A DNA stretch of 64,000 bases, taken from Sanderia malayensis. Lineage: Eukaryota > Cnidaria > Scyphozoa > Semaeostomeae > Pelagiidae. This document shows, piece by piece, positions 24,701 through 37,103 of this stretch; positions within the stretch are counted from its first letter, which is position 1, and each line of letters starts with the position of its first letter. The notes beneath the pieces were generated by a model. It ran no database searches. It was not told the origin of the DNA and was given only the letters and a program-made list of their open reading frames with translations. Location: NCBI GenBank assembly GCA_013076295.1, contig RQOL01000863.1:1182180-1246179 (forward strand). Reading direction: 5' to 3'. Both the position numbers and the translations under genes were made by a program.

Positions 24701-27700
24701 GGGGGGGGGAAGGGAGGCATTGCTTACCCTGAATTGTTTTGCAAAGATTAAATTAAATTAAATCAGTTCAAGTTTAAATTGCCAATTTAACTGCGAAATA
24801 TGGCTATTCAAGATGCATCGTATGATAAGAGGAAATTTCTAAACTCCTTGGAGGAGATGTTTGAAAAAAATATTGCATTTCAAAGAGCTGTCATAACGAA
24901 TTGCATACACGTGACTTGTTCGCTGGTAACATACCCCAATTCTTCTCCCTTTATTAAAGAACTTGCTAACAATCAAATGCTTCCATAACCTTATCTAAAA
25001 CTGATTGCTTGAAAGCATTCATCTTGTGCAGTGATCAGCCGGCCACAAGCGCGTGTTCCTTCTGTCTGCTGCAACAAAGGGATTTAGTCTTTACGATTGT
25101 TCTTGTATAAACAGTTGATCAATTTAGAAGAATTGAGAACAAGTGAGAACAATCAATTCTCAACCAACAATGTCCACCTTGAATGGAGGTCGTTATTTAC
25201 TCTGAATGATACGCAAATGCATCGGAACAATAGAACACGTGGACCAAGACAGAAGTGCAACTGGTTTATTTACGTAAGAATGTATCAGGATCATCCTTCA
25301 TTATTTCTTTAAATTGCTTTTCCATTTTCACCAGCCTCAATCTCCAATTTTCCCAGATATATATTTTTATATAAAGCTACAAAGCCCTTAAAAGACCACG
25401 ATATCTCTTTATTCTTCTCCGCAGTTTTCATTGTTATTTTTAAACATCAATTTCCTTTCAACAAATTTCCTTTAATTTTCGGCAATTTCGAGACCAAGTG
25501 TTCTTACGACAAGAAAAGCGTGTATGTTGGCTGTGCAAGAAGCTTCCGACATTGCTCCAACCTACTAAAAATAGGACTGGGCTTTATTAAACCCCGAGCA
25601 TCCATCATTTGTTCTTATGTATAGCCATTTTGAAACCATCATACAAATTTCATATAAGAATTGTTGCAATCTCTGAATTTGAAAGCTAATCACCCAAACG
25701 TTTATACTTTTGGATGGAAATATAAAAATTTAGTCGGCTAAACTGCTACACCAACCTTTTTTATAAGAAACCATTTATAAGAAACCGTAGGGCCATATTT
25801 TCAAAACTTAAGAAACTTTGGAAGAAGATTTTGTGTGACTACTCAAAAAAGTAAAGAAACTTTCTATGTTGTCTAGCTTGTTTGGTTTCGTTTCTTTTGT
25901 TCTAGTTCAGTTCGGTTACATTTTAAAAGATATTTTAGTTGCTTGCGATGGAAATTGCATTTCCTTTTTGCTTCTCTATCCAATTTATGTTTAGCAGTGA
26001 CAAAAGATCCCTCAAGGTTCGCTAAAGCCGACGACCAATTAGAACATCAAGTCGATATCTAGCCAGCACTGCGGGTGCATGAGAAAAGATACACAGTGCC
26101 TCATAAACACAGGGATAATCGTGTGGTTATATTTGTAGCGTGGTCTGTTCAATCTACTGACTGTAATTGATAAACGCAGCTACAAAGCACTGCGATAAAA
26201 CGTCACAACAACTTCTGAGTACATTACATTGTTTGCAACGACATTGGAGCTCAGTGACATCTGCTCATATTCTCACATAAACATCCATATTGACTAACAA
26301 ACAGCAGAAAGCATTACTATAGCAAACGTTTAGCAGCAATGCAGCAATAAGGCTAAGGCATGATTGCTCCGGTCATACGTCAATAAGTCGAAAATCCAAG
26401 AAAATTTAAAATGCTTATCGGGCACGTTACCTGTATAACAGGCAAACCTGATTAGTTGCCACTAAGAAACTGACTTAAAAGAAACTCAAGCGTAAAGTTT
26501 TTCTAAACTCAATAGATAGAAACTTCTGACGTACTACTCCGATGAGTATCAGACGAAAAGCTTTAGTAGTTATTATGTTTCGCTATGTTTCCGATTTTCA
26601 ACGCTATTTTGAAGTTCTGTACCGATCAAAGATTGTTATAGATAGAAACATTAGTCTATTGCTTTCGAACAATACCCCGGTGCCAAAGAACCAATTTTCA
26701 AGTGGCGGGGTAAAACTGTATAGATATGTATGTACAACTGAAGTGACATTTTTCACAGGAAATATTATAAGGCACTTGGTATGGTTAGTGATGGTTTAGA
26801 GCGCAAAATTGCCTGAAACTATCAGCTGAGAATAGAACCTATTTTCATTCTCCTTTGTTAAATCAGCTTGACAGCTGTTTACGCCGAGCAAAACTGCAAC
26901 ATATTGTCGATCTCACGTGTACCATGTAATTACATGACTATGCTGTGTGTTGCGTGTGCGATGAAGCAATCTGTTGTTTGGGGCACTTGGTTTGGATAGG
27001 CAACGTAACGACAATTGTGACAGAGAGGCGGTGCTTACGATTGTGTAGCTTTATCGTGTATGCATGGATGGTCTTGCAAAAACACACGAGTTTAAATACA
27101 AACACCAGAAGCGACTTGCTATGTTTGAGCAAACACCCCGTGGCTTAGAGATAATTCTAGCAACAGAAAACCCCCAGAACAACTCTGAGAGTATCTCTAA
27201 TCTTTGAATTAAGTCAAATCAATCTTTGAATCAAAATCTTGAAAATCTTTCTGTTTGAAAGAATAATCGTTGATTTAGATCTAAGATTTCGAAATTTCAG
27301 AAAAATTTCCGAAATCCCACAGCTTCTACTTTGATCTTTTGGCAAGACTCGGAAAAACTTAAAGTCCGTCAGCAGTGGACAATTTTCCAAGAACAGAAAA
27401 ATTTCCTCTTAAATTATGAGAATAAATAGATAGGGTGAAGGGAAAACTGATCATAAATTTAAACAAACCAAGCAGAGCAATAGCAATAGCAGGGCAAGTT
27501 ACAATCCCCATGCATAGCAGTACAACCATGTATTTGAATTACAGTCAAAACAGCGTGGTAAGTCAGACTTGATAAACAAAACGCGAGACTTCAAAGTGCT
27601 TAACATTCACTGGAGCATCAGATAAACCTCCCAATTCAAACGAGTGAAATGAGATTTGACAATCGAAATCAATAAAAATCGAATCGTAATTCTCCAGAAT

Positions 27701-29642
27701 ACAGATATATTGATATAGAACAGTATGAACATCTGTCTCCAGCTACAGCATGCCAGACACAATCATTATATTACGAAGCGATTATGATCAGCTGATGCAA
27801 AACCTGCCTACATTTTCTATTCACCACTGCATTCGTTTTTCAAACATTCAGATAACTTTTACCATAGCTGTTTGTATACTTTTGATATTCATCAGGATGA
27901 GTGTTTTGGATGCTTTTTGTTCAAACATTGATTTTTCTACAACTACACGAAATAAACCGCTTCGAAAACAAATAAATAACTGTGGTACGAAATTTTATCA
28001 GCTGACAGACGGCATGGTTCTGTTTTAATAAAAAGACTTTTCTAAATTGTCTTTTTTGAAACTTTCATTTTTGAAACTTTCAAAATTTCTGGGTAAATCC
28101 TGCCTCGGTATTCTAATAAAATGAATTCCCAAACCTTCTCCAAACTTTGATTGAATATCGATAAAAATGTCCTTCATATCACGATAGTTAGGTACATTAG
28201 TTATGATCCTCGGACTGAAAAATAACACGCGTACCCCTTGATTTAATGAACTCTTGCCATAAACTCGGCATGAAGTCGAATTACATGCTCTCCTACAAGG
28301 TTGATTACGTCACAACTAGCTAGAAAATAGACTAATCTACTCCTTTCCAAATACAATTCAAAACTGAATCTGTCTATAGCGTGACAATGCCATAATCTCC
28401 AAATAAATGGGGAATATTTTACCAACAACTCTATAAACATCTGATGTTCTACGCTACTTGTGAACTTTCCGAAACTTCTGCAAACTAATCGATTATTGAG
28501 AAAGGGAAACTACTGCAGGGCTTTCAGAATCCGACTGTGAAATCGATGAGAAAACCATATAAAGCATGAATCAAATATTATATGCAGACATGCTGTACGC
28601 ATTCTATTTGTGCAGCGCGAAATCCAAACATTTACAAAATACAGACTGAAAGCCAGACAATGCAAGGACGCGTAGACTGACGAAGCAGCAAGCACCAGTT
28701 GGCCTAATAGCGCGAAACTCGCAAAACTCAAATAGCAACTCTCCTCGATGAAACTGTTAAAACTATTACAATTATTACTACGAATTAGGAGCATTGAGAG
28801 GCGTAATAACGCAAAAATGGGCGAAACGCGAAGCTTTTCCTATTAAGGCTAATTTAAAACGAGTACCTAGTAATTTCAACTGCGCATTAATAGAAAGAAA
28901 TTTCACAATGCGTGAACTTACCACTTTCGGTTTCATTGGGCGATAGAAGTGATATGCTATTTGATAGAAAACAGGTCGGCGATACTTTAAACGACGAGTC
29001 GATGTCTTTCTGCTCACTTTCAATGACGACATTAGATGACGACGATAATGTCGACGATAAAGACGATAACGCCGTTTGTTGAATCGGCGTAAACATTACT
29101 CGTTCGTCGAAGTTGATTGGCGTCGTCGATACAGAGCGAAATATCAACGGTTGCGGCGTCGTAACGATGATGTTACAGCGATACTGCTCATTACTGTTAT
29201 TGCCACTGCAGTTCGTAGTTGTGGCCGTATCGCTACCGCTGCTAATGAAATCAGTCGCGGTGTGATTATTCCAATTTGCGCGTGCTGTTGGACGAATTTG
29301 AGCTGCCGTTCCCCACATGCAGTCTTTCTTCAGCATTGGACGGTGTAAATCTTGGAAATCCTCGGCGAACTCGAAAAACAAGTCGTCTTCGCCATCCGCC
29401 TCGTTGTTTATCTTTTCCAAAGCTGCGTACAAATCGAAATCAGGCATGATGGTCTTGTTCAGTTTGCCAAAAATATCCTCTCCGTCGACATCGCGAAGCC
29501 CATTATTATGATCATCATCGTCGTCGTAAAAGAGCGTCGGTTCTGCCAACAACGGCGTTCCTGGCGGCGTCAAATAACCGTTCATTTTGCATGCGTATCG
29601 ATGATCCTGTCGGACGGCAGTGTCCTTTTCTTTTCGCGCCAT
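21785..29642 (-). CDS. myc: Myc-type transcription factor, paralog A (complete)
   Basis: Two coding exons, 29642-28922 and 22260-21785, join in phase 1 to give 398 residues; vertebrate MYC is about 440. An in-frame TAG immediately precedes the ATG. Exon 1 carries a minimal Myc box I (YLTPPGTP, Thr25 with Thr29 where human has Ser62) and Myc box II (KKDCMWG, about 105-111), separated by an acidic segment. Exon 2 opens with the acidic EEEIDVV motif found in human MYC. It then has a Ser-rich acidic stretch, a basic helix-loop-helix at about 319-366 (HNDLERKRRDELKRKF, with the His, Glu and Arg-Arg that read CACGTG) and a C-terminal leucine zipper with EEQSLLSEKDTL. All parts needed to pair with Max and bind E-boxes are present. 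The donor is gtaagt and the acceptor is tttgcag. The protein is certainly Myc. N-Myc/L-Myc subclasses do not apply outside vertebrates. Confidence 0.95.
23580..23648. repeat. 17-bp tandem repeat, four copies
   Basis: The unit GATTCCCCTAACCCAGT is repeated four times with single-base changes (AGAG in copy 2, TAGC in copy 4). It lies inside the Myc-A intron. Confidence 0.85.
24244..24310. mobile_element. Fragment of the AACAATAG-hairpin MITE family
   Basis: It contains GAACAATAGTCGATTGTATT followed by TGAACAATAGGCTGG, matching the interior of the intact element at 45474-45626. It ends TTTACTGTATTT, like that element's right end. Its left end is degraded. Confidence 0.5.
24674..24713 (+). repeat. 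Guanine-run, potential G-quadruplex
   Basis: About 40 bases of almost pure G interrupted by single A residues, with runs from four up to about fourteen G. Such runs can fold into G-quadruplexes. It lies in the Myc-A intron on the non-template strand for plus transcription, so the Myc-A transcript would carry the C-rich complement. Confidence 0.7.
25748..26009. mobile_element. MITE, TATAAGAAACC family, copy 2 (right end missing)
   Basis: It aligns along its length with the element at 19052: ATAAGAAACCATTTATAAGA, AACTTAAGAAACTTTGG, TCTATGTTGTCT, ACATTTTAAAAGATATTTTA and TCTCTATCCAATTTATGTTT. Similarity stops at ACAAAAGATC, so the right third is absent. Confidence 0.65.
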
Positions 29643-30700
29643 CTATGCTGCGATCTGATGATGTTCAGTCAATCTTGTGTATAATTAATGTGTACGCCTG
29701 CCCAATATAATGATGTGTAGCAGGTATCCGCCAATGAAAGTCGACGCGGATAAGTTCAAACTTCAAATGATTGCTGTTATAGTAAGAGCGACTAATCTGT
29801 TCGCCAAACACAGCAGATTTCAAAAGTGCGATTCAATGTGCTTTACAACAGCCAAAAAAACTCAATATTCCAAAATTGTGTAGAATAAATCAAGCCTTGT
29901 TATAATGTTGCACGAAAAATCAGTAGCTAATAACTTCTCGCCTACCAAACCTTGTTAATGATGATAGTGCAACGAGAGTAATACCATGTGTGTTTCATGA
30001 GAGAACACAGAAAACTCTGCTAGATTGTTGTATCAGCCGCCACTACAATGTTTGCTTGAGAATTCACAACGGTGTTGATTTAACAACTACGCACACATAT
30101 ACCTGTGTCGTATTCATACGCGTCTATTAGACACAACGAACTGATCTCGTCTGCTCTGAATGAGCCAGAAATCACGACTTACATGCTTCTAAGATCGCAT
30201 CGATGTTTACGTTCCACCACAACAACAGCCGAATACCTGTAGTATCAAGCAAGTACCGTATTCTCAACGCCGTGTGCACGTGTTCCAGCGTTGTACGCCT
30301 CTAATGCTGACCTTTAATCCACTAACAGGCTGCAATTAGGCCGATAACAAACCGGGCACCAGTTCGTCATTTTGACGCAATGCGCCAACGTGAATTACGC
30401 AACGCCTAGCCATACAATCGCAAAAAACTCACAATGACAGCGAACATTGCTATTCAAAAAAGTGACTTGTTATCATCATCACCCCGATACGACCATGTTC
30501 AATAGTAAATAAGACTTTTTCTCAGTCGATTAATTAAGCGAGTGAATGGAAAATTGTACGTTTGCCTGGCGCGCTTGCTGTGTTTTTGTTTTGTTTTCTC
30601 GCAAAGAAATATTAATTAGCGCCGAGACGCTGCTCCCTCCTCGCTGACAAACATCGTAATTCGTCATCGAATGGTCAATGGCGGGAAAATCAAAAGCCTA
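29643..30700 (-). promoter_or_regulatory. Upstream region of Myc-A with candidate E2F, E-box and CCAAT-type sites
   Basis: The DNA upstream of the Myc-A ATG contains GCCAATG (inverted CCAAT, about 29730), CACGTG at 30277-30282 (an E-box) and GGCGGGAAAA at 30680-30689 (an E2F-type site close to the one known in the vertebrate MYC promoter). They are more scattered than at Myc-B. The transcription start and any non-coding first exon are not identified. Confidence 0.3.
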
Positions 30701-33700
30701 AATCTTGCATCGCGCAATAGTACAGGGAAACAGTGGGGCAAGCAAGCTGCGAGCATACACTAATGACACACGCGCCATGGAACACGAGAATGTAAACATT
30801 AATTAATTATGCCATGTGCGCAGAGAATTATCAATTGACCGTGTTAAGACCAGACGATAAGACATCGTAGATTATTTTAGACACAATTGTATACGGCAGA
30901 GAGATTTCTAAGCGTATTCAACGATTTGACAAACGAAATCGGCCTAATGTGACAATCGGAGAATTAGTGGGCCTAATCCTCATACGAATAAACTGGTTGA
31001 AAAAATTCCTGCGTCAGGTGCACGCTAAACAGCGCGGGATTACAGTGCGCACAAGAAGAAAATTACTTCGCAAAAGAAACCAGATGTGTTACTATGTTTT
31101 ACCGTGCAGTAACATGCAACTGTTGATATTTAAGATCGCTGATCTAAGCTAAGGAGTCTGATAGCAACGTCTGTCGTACAAGTTTCAACTTAATCTCAAA
31201 ATTAAGCACTCGCACGCAAGCATTTTATCACTCAAAACCAAACAGTGGTAACCAACCCCTGATCTAACTAACTTCCATTTATAGCAAGCAAAGGGCCGGC
31301 TTTCATAAAAATTGCTTATTGTGGCAAAATTTAATTTAACTTGATTAGCTTCTGATATAATAGGAAAATTTCTGGTTCCCTTCAAAGTCGGCCACATCGG
31401 CATTCTACTGTAACATTTCAACCTCTAAAACTAAATTAGCAATCATCTTCTTACTAAACTAACCTTGCGATTCTAATGACATTAGTCTGCAGTAGAGCAG
31501 AGTGAAATTCTGATAAAGATAGTCTTCAGTAGACAATGGTCCATTGTCTTAGACAACAGGTGATTATTGTTACTAGACCATCATTATTGCCTCCACTAAA
31601 CCAGCATGATTCTCATATGAGACAATAAATTCTTCTTAGGTTCTCTCGTTAATAATTTGAGAGCATTTTGCAGTACTAGGAACTGGCCAAATAGAAACAA
31701 TCGAAACATGTTAGTCGGCTTCTCACAAGATGGTTACGAAAACTTTCTGTGATTTTCAAACATACACGCACTTTTTACGGAGAACCTATCACAAGGTCTT
31801 GTTCTAAAAGTTCTTTACTTGAATACCTGTTTTGACCAAATTGCAATTCTAAAAATTCCTTAATGGGGCATTAATTTTAGCCTCGCATTTAGTGACCAAA
31901 GAAAGGATAGACCAAAATAAGCGTAAATTCGAAATTTGCTCAAAATTGTGGCTAAAAACAAAGCCAAAAACATGAAGAAAGCAAAGAAAAAGTTTAATCA
32001 ATAAATAAATATAGATGTGTGATTTGACGGTAAATGGTTGGCACATATGTGTAGGTTCCAGTTATTTGTGGTGATAAAATTATTCAAGTTGTAAAAATTC
32101 CTCCGAGATTTGTCTTTAGTGGTGCAAGTTCTTCAAAACATTTAGCCCTTTATATGTAGGTTGCCTATAAAGTGGCTCTTAAAAAAATGCGTCTTGCCAT
32201 GTAAAGATAGATTAGATAGAGTTTTCATATTGCACCTATTTTCTGCGTACAACCTTTTGCTCAATTTCGTGCATTTGAAAAAAAATCTCATTATAAAATC
32301 GTTATTACGTATATCCGTTCAGTGATTGGCATAATAGAGAGAAGTATCTCTCGAAAGTTCATGACGTGATAAACTTCGCTTCTTACTATCATTATAAATT
32401 ATCCATCAATAATGACATACATATTTATATAACTACTTCAGATCCTCTTATAAGAAAATTTTTCAGAATCAAGCTGAAAAGTTTTTCAAACGAGAGAACC
32501 ACTTCTCAAAAATTCAGTCCAAGGTTTCTTATCAGTTAGCTTATATTTGCGGCTTCTTATTGTAATAAACAGAAATGTCTATCAAATTGCTGTTGCTGTT
32601 GTTCAAGTGAAAAAGCGGAGATGGATTCAGCCGGAATCATGACACATGGGGATGATTCCCTTATTTGCATCAGTAAAGTGCAAATGGCCCCCAAAAATCC
32701 TCTGTGGCTATCTCCTTTACACCCTGATTGCATATACTATCCTAGCAGCTTTGATATTTTGGTTGAAGGTAGCTTCTGAAAAGATTTGAACATGACTAGC
32801 AAATTTACAATAGAATACAAGAAAAGTCCTGGGACAACTGGGACCTTTGCAAGTTTTACACAAATAGTTAATCCCCTCTTCTCCCAAGCAATGTTGAATA
32901 TTCAACGAGGCTGTTATTTTCAATATAGCCAAAATTGGCATCAGGAATTTTAACACACATTTTACATGCAAGTTACATGCATAGTTGCAATGTTGTCTCT
33001 AGAGGCTGTTGTATTCAATATTGCCATAATTTGTTTGGCCGGCAATAAGAAAAGACTGCTGCACAAGACAACATTGTTTGGGGGGAATGGGGGGTCGCAT
33101 TCTGCTCACAGGGAACAAAGTGTGCAGAAGCATAGAATTTTAATCAGAATTCGTCAGGTGTCCCAGGGACTTTTTTCCCCTGTTGCAAGTGAGACCAGTT
33201 CGCACAGCCTCTCTTGTGTTCCAGTAATAATTCAAGTGTAGGTAGTATTGGCATGGGTGGTGAATGGGTTGTAGTATTTGTCTTTATTTCTCTGCTTTTG
33301 TGGCACTTATCTTTAGGTTATATTTATTTAGTAGGTCTATATTGCAGTGTGTTAGCCCCTCTAAAAAAAGCGAGAAATAAATAAGCGGCAATTTGAGAAT
33401 TTACAGCATACAGCGAAACAATTGCAAGGCAAAACATGCTTTCTTTAAAATGAATTTTCCATTCCTAAAAAGCGTAATGTAAGAGCAAGTCTTTCTTGAG
33501 ACTCAGCACATCCCTGAAAGTAGTTTGTACACCATGTGGACTAATTCGAAATTGGATAAAGACAACTGCTGAAATACTTCTGGCAGAAGCATACAACCAA
33601 ATATGACTTAATGTGAAGTGAATTGACTTTTGTAGTGTAGGCAAATCAAGGTGGCACAATGGGGGTAGAATGGGGAATGAATGCATTGCTAGGGGGGGGG

Positions 33701-34481
33701 CACAAGAACAAACAACCAAAGGGGTTTTTGTTTGCTTGTGTCTTACGTTATTTCGATTTCTTCCTAGCTGCTAAGAGAAACTAATCTAAACAGAAATTTT
33801 GCTTTGCTTTCGTTGCCCTTTGTTCATCAAAGACCCCCAACGTAACTGGCCATAAAAGTGACAAGTCTGTGTGACACATGTTTGGTCTAAATTTGTCAAT
33901 GGCATTTTTTTTAAAAAGAAACCAAAACCAATGGAAAACATGGACATAATTGAAAAATATTTTTCCTCGAGTTTGCAAGGACCTTGCAAGGGTTTATAGT
34001 GTGTTCTCTATTGAATTAAAGGGAAATGCTGGATTGGTCTAAACCCGAGAAACGAAAATGCTGCTGGCAAGAAATATGTGGTAATCTGGGGTGCTATTTG
34101 TTCAGCTTAAAATTCCGTAATTACTAAGATTTGCTTTGAAATTCAATTGTAAAAACTTGAACTCCTTCTCCTGTCTATGTAAAGTGTGGATTAACTTAAT
34201 CCATCCAATTAATTGCAAAATAAATAGTAAAATGGCAAATAATAACACAGTTAAGATCGCAGATAAACAAAGTAGCTAATTACAAAAAACTGAGACTCAT
34301 CTCCGGGAAGAAAATAAATAATTATCTGGGTTAGTTTTATTCTCGGGCTAAGCAAATTCATTTTAGGCCATGCAATTGCATTACTGACACACCTCCTTTG
34401 ATGAGGCACTGCGTGAAAGGGTGAAGTTTGTCAAATTCAAATTAACAATAATACTGAACATATGTGAAGGCAAAAACTCAC
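30701..34481. other. Intergenic region; no genes recognised
   Basis: AT-rich DNA with frequent stops. Apart from the inverted-repeat element at 32817-33181 and a short CTTATAAGAAA fragment near 32450, I see no coding sequence, RNA gene or strong regulatory site. If the candidate exon at 34482 is real, its later exons would have to lie here on the minus strand, but I could not find any. Confidence 0.45.
32817..33181. mobile_element. MITE-like element with GTCCCTGGGACA ends
   Basis: The left part AAAGTCCTGGGACAACTGGG and the right part GGTGTCCCAGGGACTTTTTT are imperfect inverted repeats. Inner arms CCAAGCAATGTTG and CAACATTGTTTGG are also inverted. A second partial copy (CCTGGGACACTTGCAATGCT, then CCCCCCAAGCAATGTTG) lies at about 18208-18257. 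Confidence 0.55.
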
Positions 34482-34548
34482 CTTTGCTGAAGCTTTCTTT
34501 CGCAGCAGTAGCTTCCATGCCATTTATTTCCATTGATTCGGCCTCCAT
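34482..34548 (-). CDS. Candidate 5' coding exon of an unrecognised gene
   Basis: On the minus strand an ATG at 34548 opens a short hydrophilic frame of 22 codons (beginning MEAESMEING and ending KESFSK). It ends at a near-consensus donor, AAAG then gtgagt, in phase 1. An in-frame TGA lies nine codons upstream, and the sequence behind it (34560-34640) is locally GC-rich, as at many promoters. This looks like a first exon, but I found no matching downstream exon and the peptide matches no family I know. A chance open frame remains quite possible. Confidence 0.3.
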
Positions 34549-34649
34549 TATTTCTTCTTGGATTTCTTTTCTTCATTCGCCACACCATGCGGCGGTGGTG
34601 CTGGCTGCGTGCTTTTCTCTGCGCCGTGCCTTCGCATGCGTGTAGCCTT

Positions 34650-37080
34650 AGCCCCCTGGGGGCTTATCTATTTTTTGGTTTATTCTGTGGGGGGCTTGTA
34701 CAAAAGCAATAGCATGGGATCCCGGGGCTGAGGGGGCACGTAACCCCCACTTTTTTGCAAAAATGCGAAATATACCTCTTTCATGCATACCCCTACTTTT
34801 TAGTATACGCTCCCATGCTTCTGGTGCGAAGGGACCTAAAATTATCTGAAATAAGTAACAATACCATAACATAAAATGACCAAACAAGCGATCTCTCGAA
34901 TCAGCACTTGAAACTAAAAGTTTCTTAATTTTTTTCTTATTTTGAAATTTAAAATGATCTTATTGCTGAAATTGAGCATTTTTTGATGGATAAAAAGCCC
35001 GTGCAGATGAAGGTCAAAAATTTCCATTTTTTTCAAACAAAAATAAACAAAATGCTTTGTATTCTCTGACACCAATAGTCGATGTCGATGAGCGATGAGC
35101 GATGAGCGATGTCGATGAGTCGATGAGCTTGTTTTTAAGAATGAAAAAGGTTCCTTAATTATTTGCAGCTTCTTAATTATTCTTGAGCCAGGCCTAGTAC
35201 CAAGGTTTCTTAAATTTGTGGACATCCGAGCTCTAGTTTATTATAAACAGTTTCTCATAAAAAACATGTAAGCACACTGAATGAAAGAGATGAGGGGTGT
35301 TTGTTGAAACAATTGTTAATACAGCAAAGGAGCTTGCTAAAAGACGAAGAAACAACTAAAATTTCATTCCTTTACCGTGCAATTGGTGTGATTCAGCTAC
35401 TTTATATAATTTTACTTTTAGAATTGTTGCTGCTATGAAAAGGTAACTCAAAATGTACTTAATTAATTTACAATTTAAAATGTTATCCAAAAGCATTTTT
35501 GCAACTGTTTGTTCCAGGGGTTGTTATAAACAAAATTTACAATGCAGCACACTGGAAAAATGATGATAATTTTTGATGAAGTGTTATATGTAATTCATCA
35601 AAAATGACTTCCATTGGGCGGGATTCGAGAAAATGGCTACACAAAGAAAAGAATTTCGGTTGGCTTTGCTACATTTAAGGATCAGAATTGAAAACTTATC
35701 ACCAACAATTGTATTTCATGTTTGCTTTCTTCATAGAATTTTTTCAACATATAAAGCTAACTGGTGATGAATTATTTTTTATTCTTGATGCATGCATGTA
35801 TCCTACAAGGTCGAGGATGCATTAAAACCCCAGTATGGCCTAGGCAGCTGGCTGATGAATGTTTACCAGCTCGTGCTTCCTGCTTGGAATTCTAAGATAA
35901 TCATTACACAGCTAATCAATTCATCAGGCAACGTAGCCATTTGAATGAGTCTCCTTCGATTAAATTTGTAACAGGTTTATGGTCTGTCCTGAATAAAAAA
36001 TTGAATAGACCAACCAACAACAACAAGTCGCTAATTAATGACGTCATGTTATGAAAAATGCTCTGCTGAAAGCACGTGGTTGGACATTGCGCACCTGCTC
36101 ATGCAAATTTGCAAAACGGAAATATTTTGGAATAGGCCAACCAGCTCGGGTAAATCAAGTTAATTAATTAATTGTTCTAAGGAATTATATGGTACCAAAC
36201 ACCTCTAGCTGTTTTCGGATTACAGCACTGCAAGTTGCACATTTAAAAACGCTGGTATTTTTGTGTATATTTCTATCGTCAATATACTAAACAACCAGAA
36301 AGACTGATTAACACGTGTTTAATCACACAATTTCTTGTGAAACAAGTTGTATTGTTCTGAAGGTATTCTCGTGCAAAGCAGTGCGTTATACTAAAGTACT
36401 TTTTGAAATATTGCGAACTACAATAGAAATTCAGTTTTGAGATCAACTATTGGACATCTAGCGTCCGAGATGCTTCAGGGCTCACAATGACATTCCGCCA
36501 ACATGAATTCACCATCAAAGTATCGTTTAGTTTAGTTAAGTTCAGAAAAAAGTTAAATATCTTCAGAAAAGGAACTTTTTTCTGAAAATATGTTTTAACG
36601 TTAACACGCTTAGTCTGCTCAAGCCTTGTGAAACGAAGCTACTTACTCAGTAACGCCTAGCTTATTAATTCTATCCTACGTGTTCTTACTCAAACCATCC
36701 ACGATAAACCCACTTGCTGCTGCCCAACAACTGTATATACAAGACTATGGGCTGAGCAAATATGCAATACATTTATTTACAGTGGAGTAAATGCAAACAA
36801 TTGGACAATACGGCTAATCAGGGTGGAAAAACACGAAAATTTATGCCTTAGACCCGAACATTTAGCTACATTCTATGTACAAGACTCGCAGTTTTACTGA
36901 TAACAACGAGTTGTAGAACCTCCTTGTGGGAAAATGGCCTAATACAAATTGTAAATATTGGTAATAGCAGTTATTTGTGCACTAAATAAGCTCATCTCTG
37001 TAGGCACGGGAAAAACTTCTGGACCATTGATTAATGCTGTTAAATAGAGTTTGAATATTTCAGTTTTTTACCCAACAACT
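34650..37080. other. Intergenic region upstream of the calumenin-like gene; no genes recognised
   Basis: It holds a fragment of the AAGCCCCC repeat family (34650-34700), a short GATGAGCGATGAGCGATG repeat near 35085-35130 and AT-rich DNA. No promoter elements of the gene starting at 37104 could be assigned with confidence. Confidence 0.45.
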
Positions 37081-37103
37081 ATAAGGAACTCACCGCTCAT
37101 GTC

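Larger units (their letters stand above)
22261..28921 (-). other. Intron of Myc-A (6.7 kb) with repeats
   Basis: It is bounded by gtaagt at 28921 and tttgcag at 22261. It contains a 17-bp tandem repeat (23580-23648), a hairpin-type repeat near 24244-24310, a G-run (24674-24713) and a TATAAGAAACC-family element (25748-26009). No exon of another gene was recognised; open frames such as 26542-26799 match nothing known. Confidence 0.65.
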
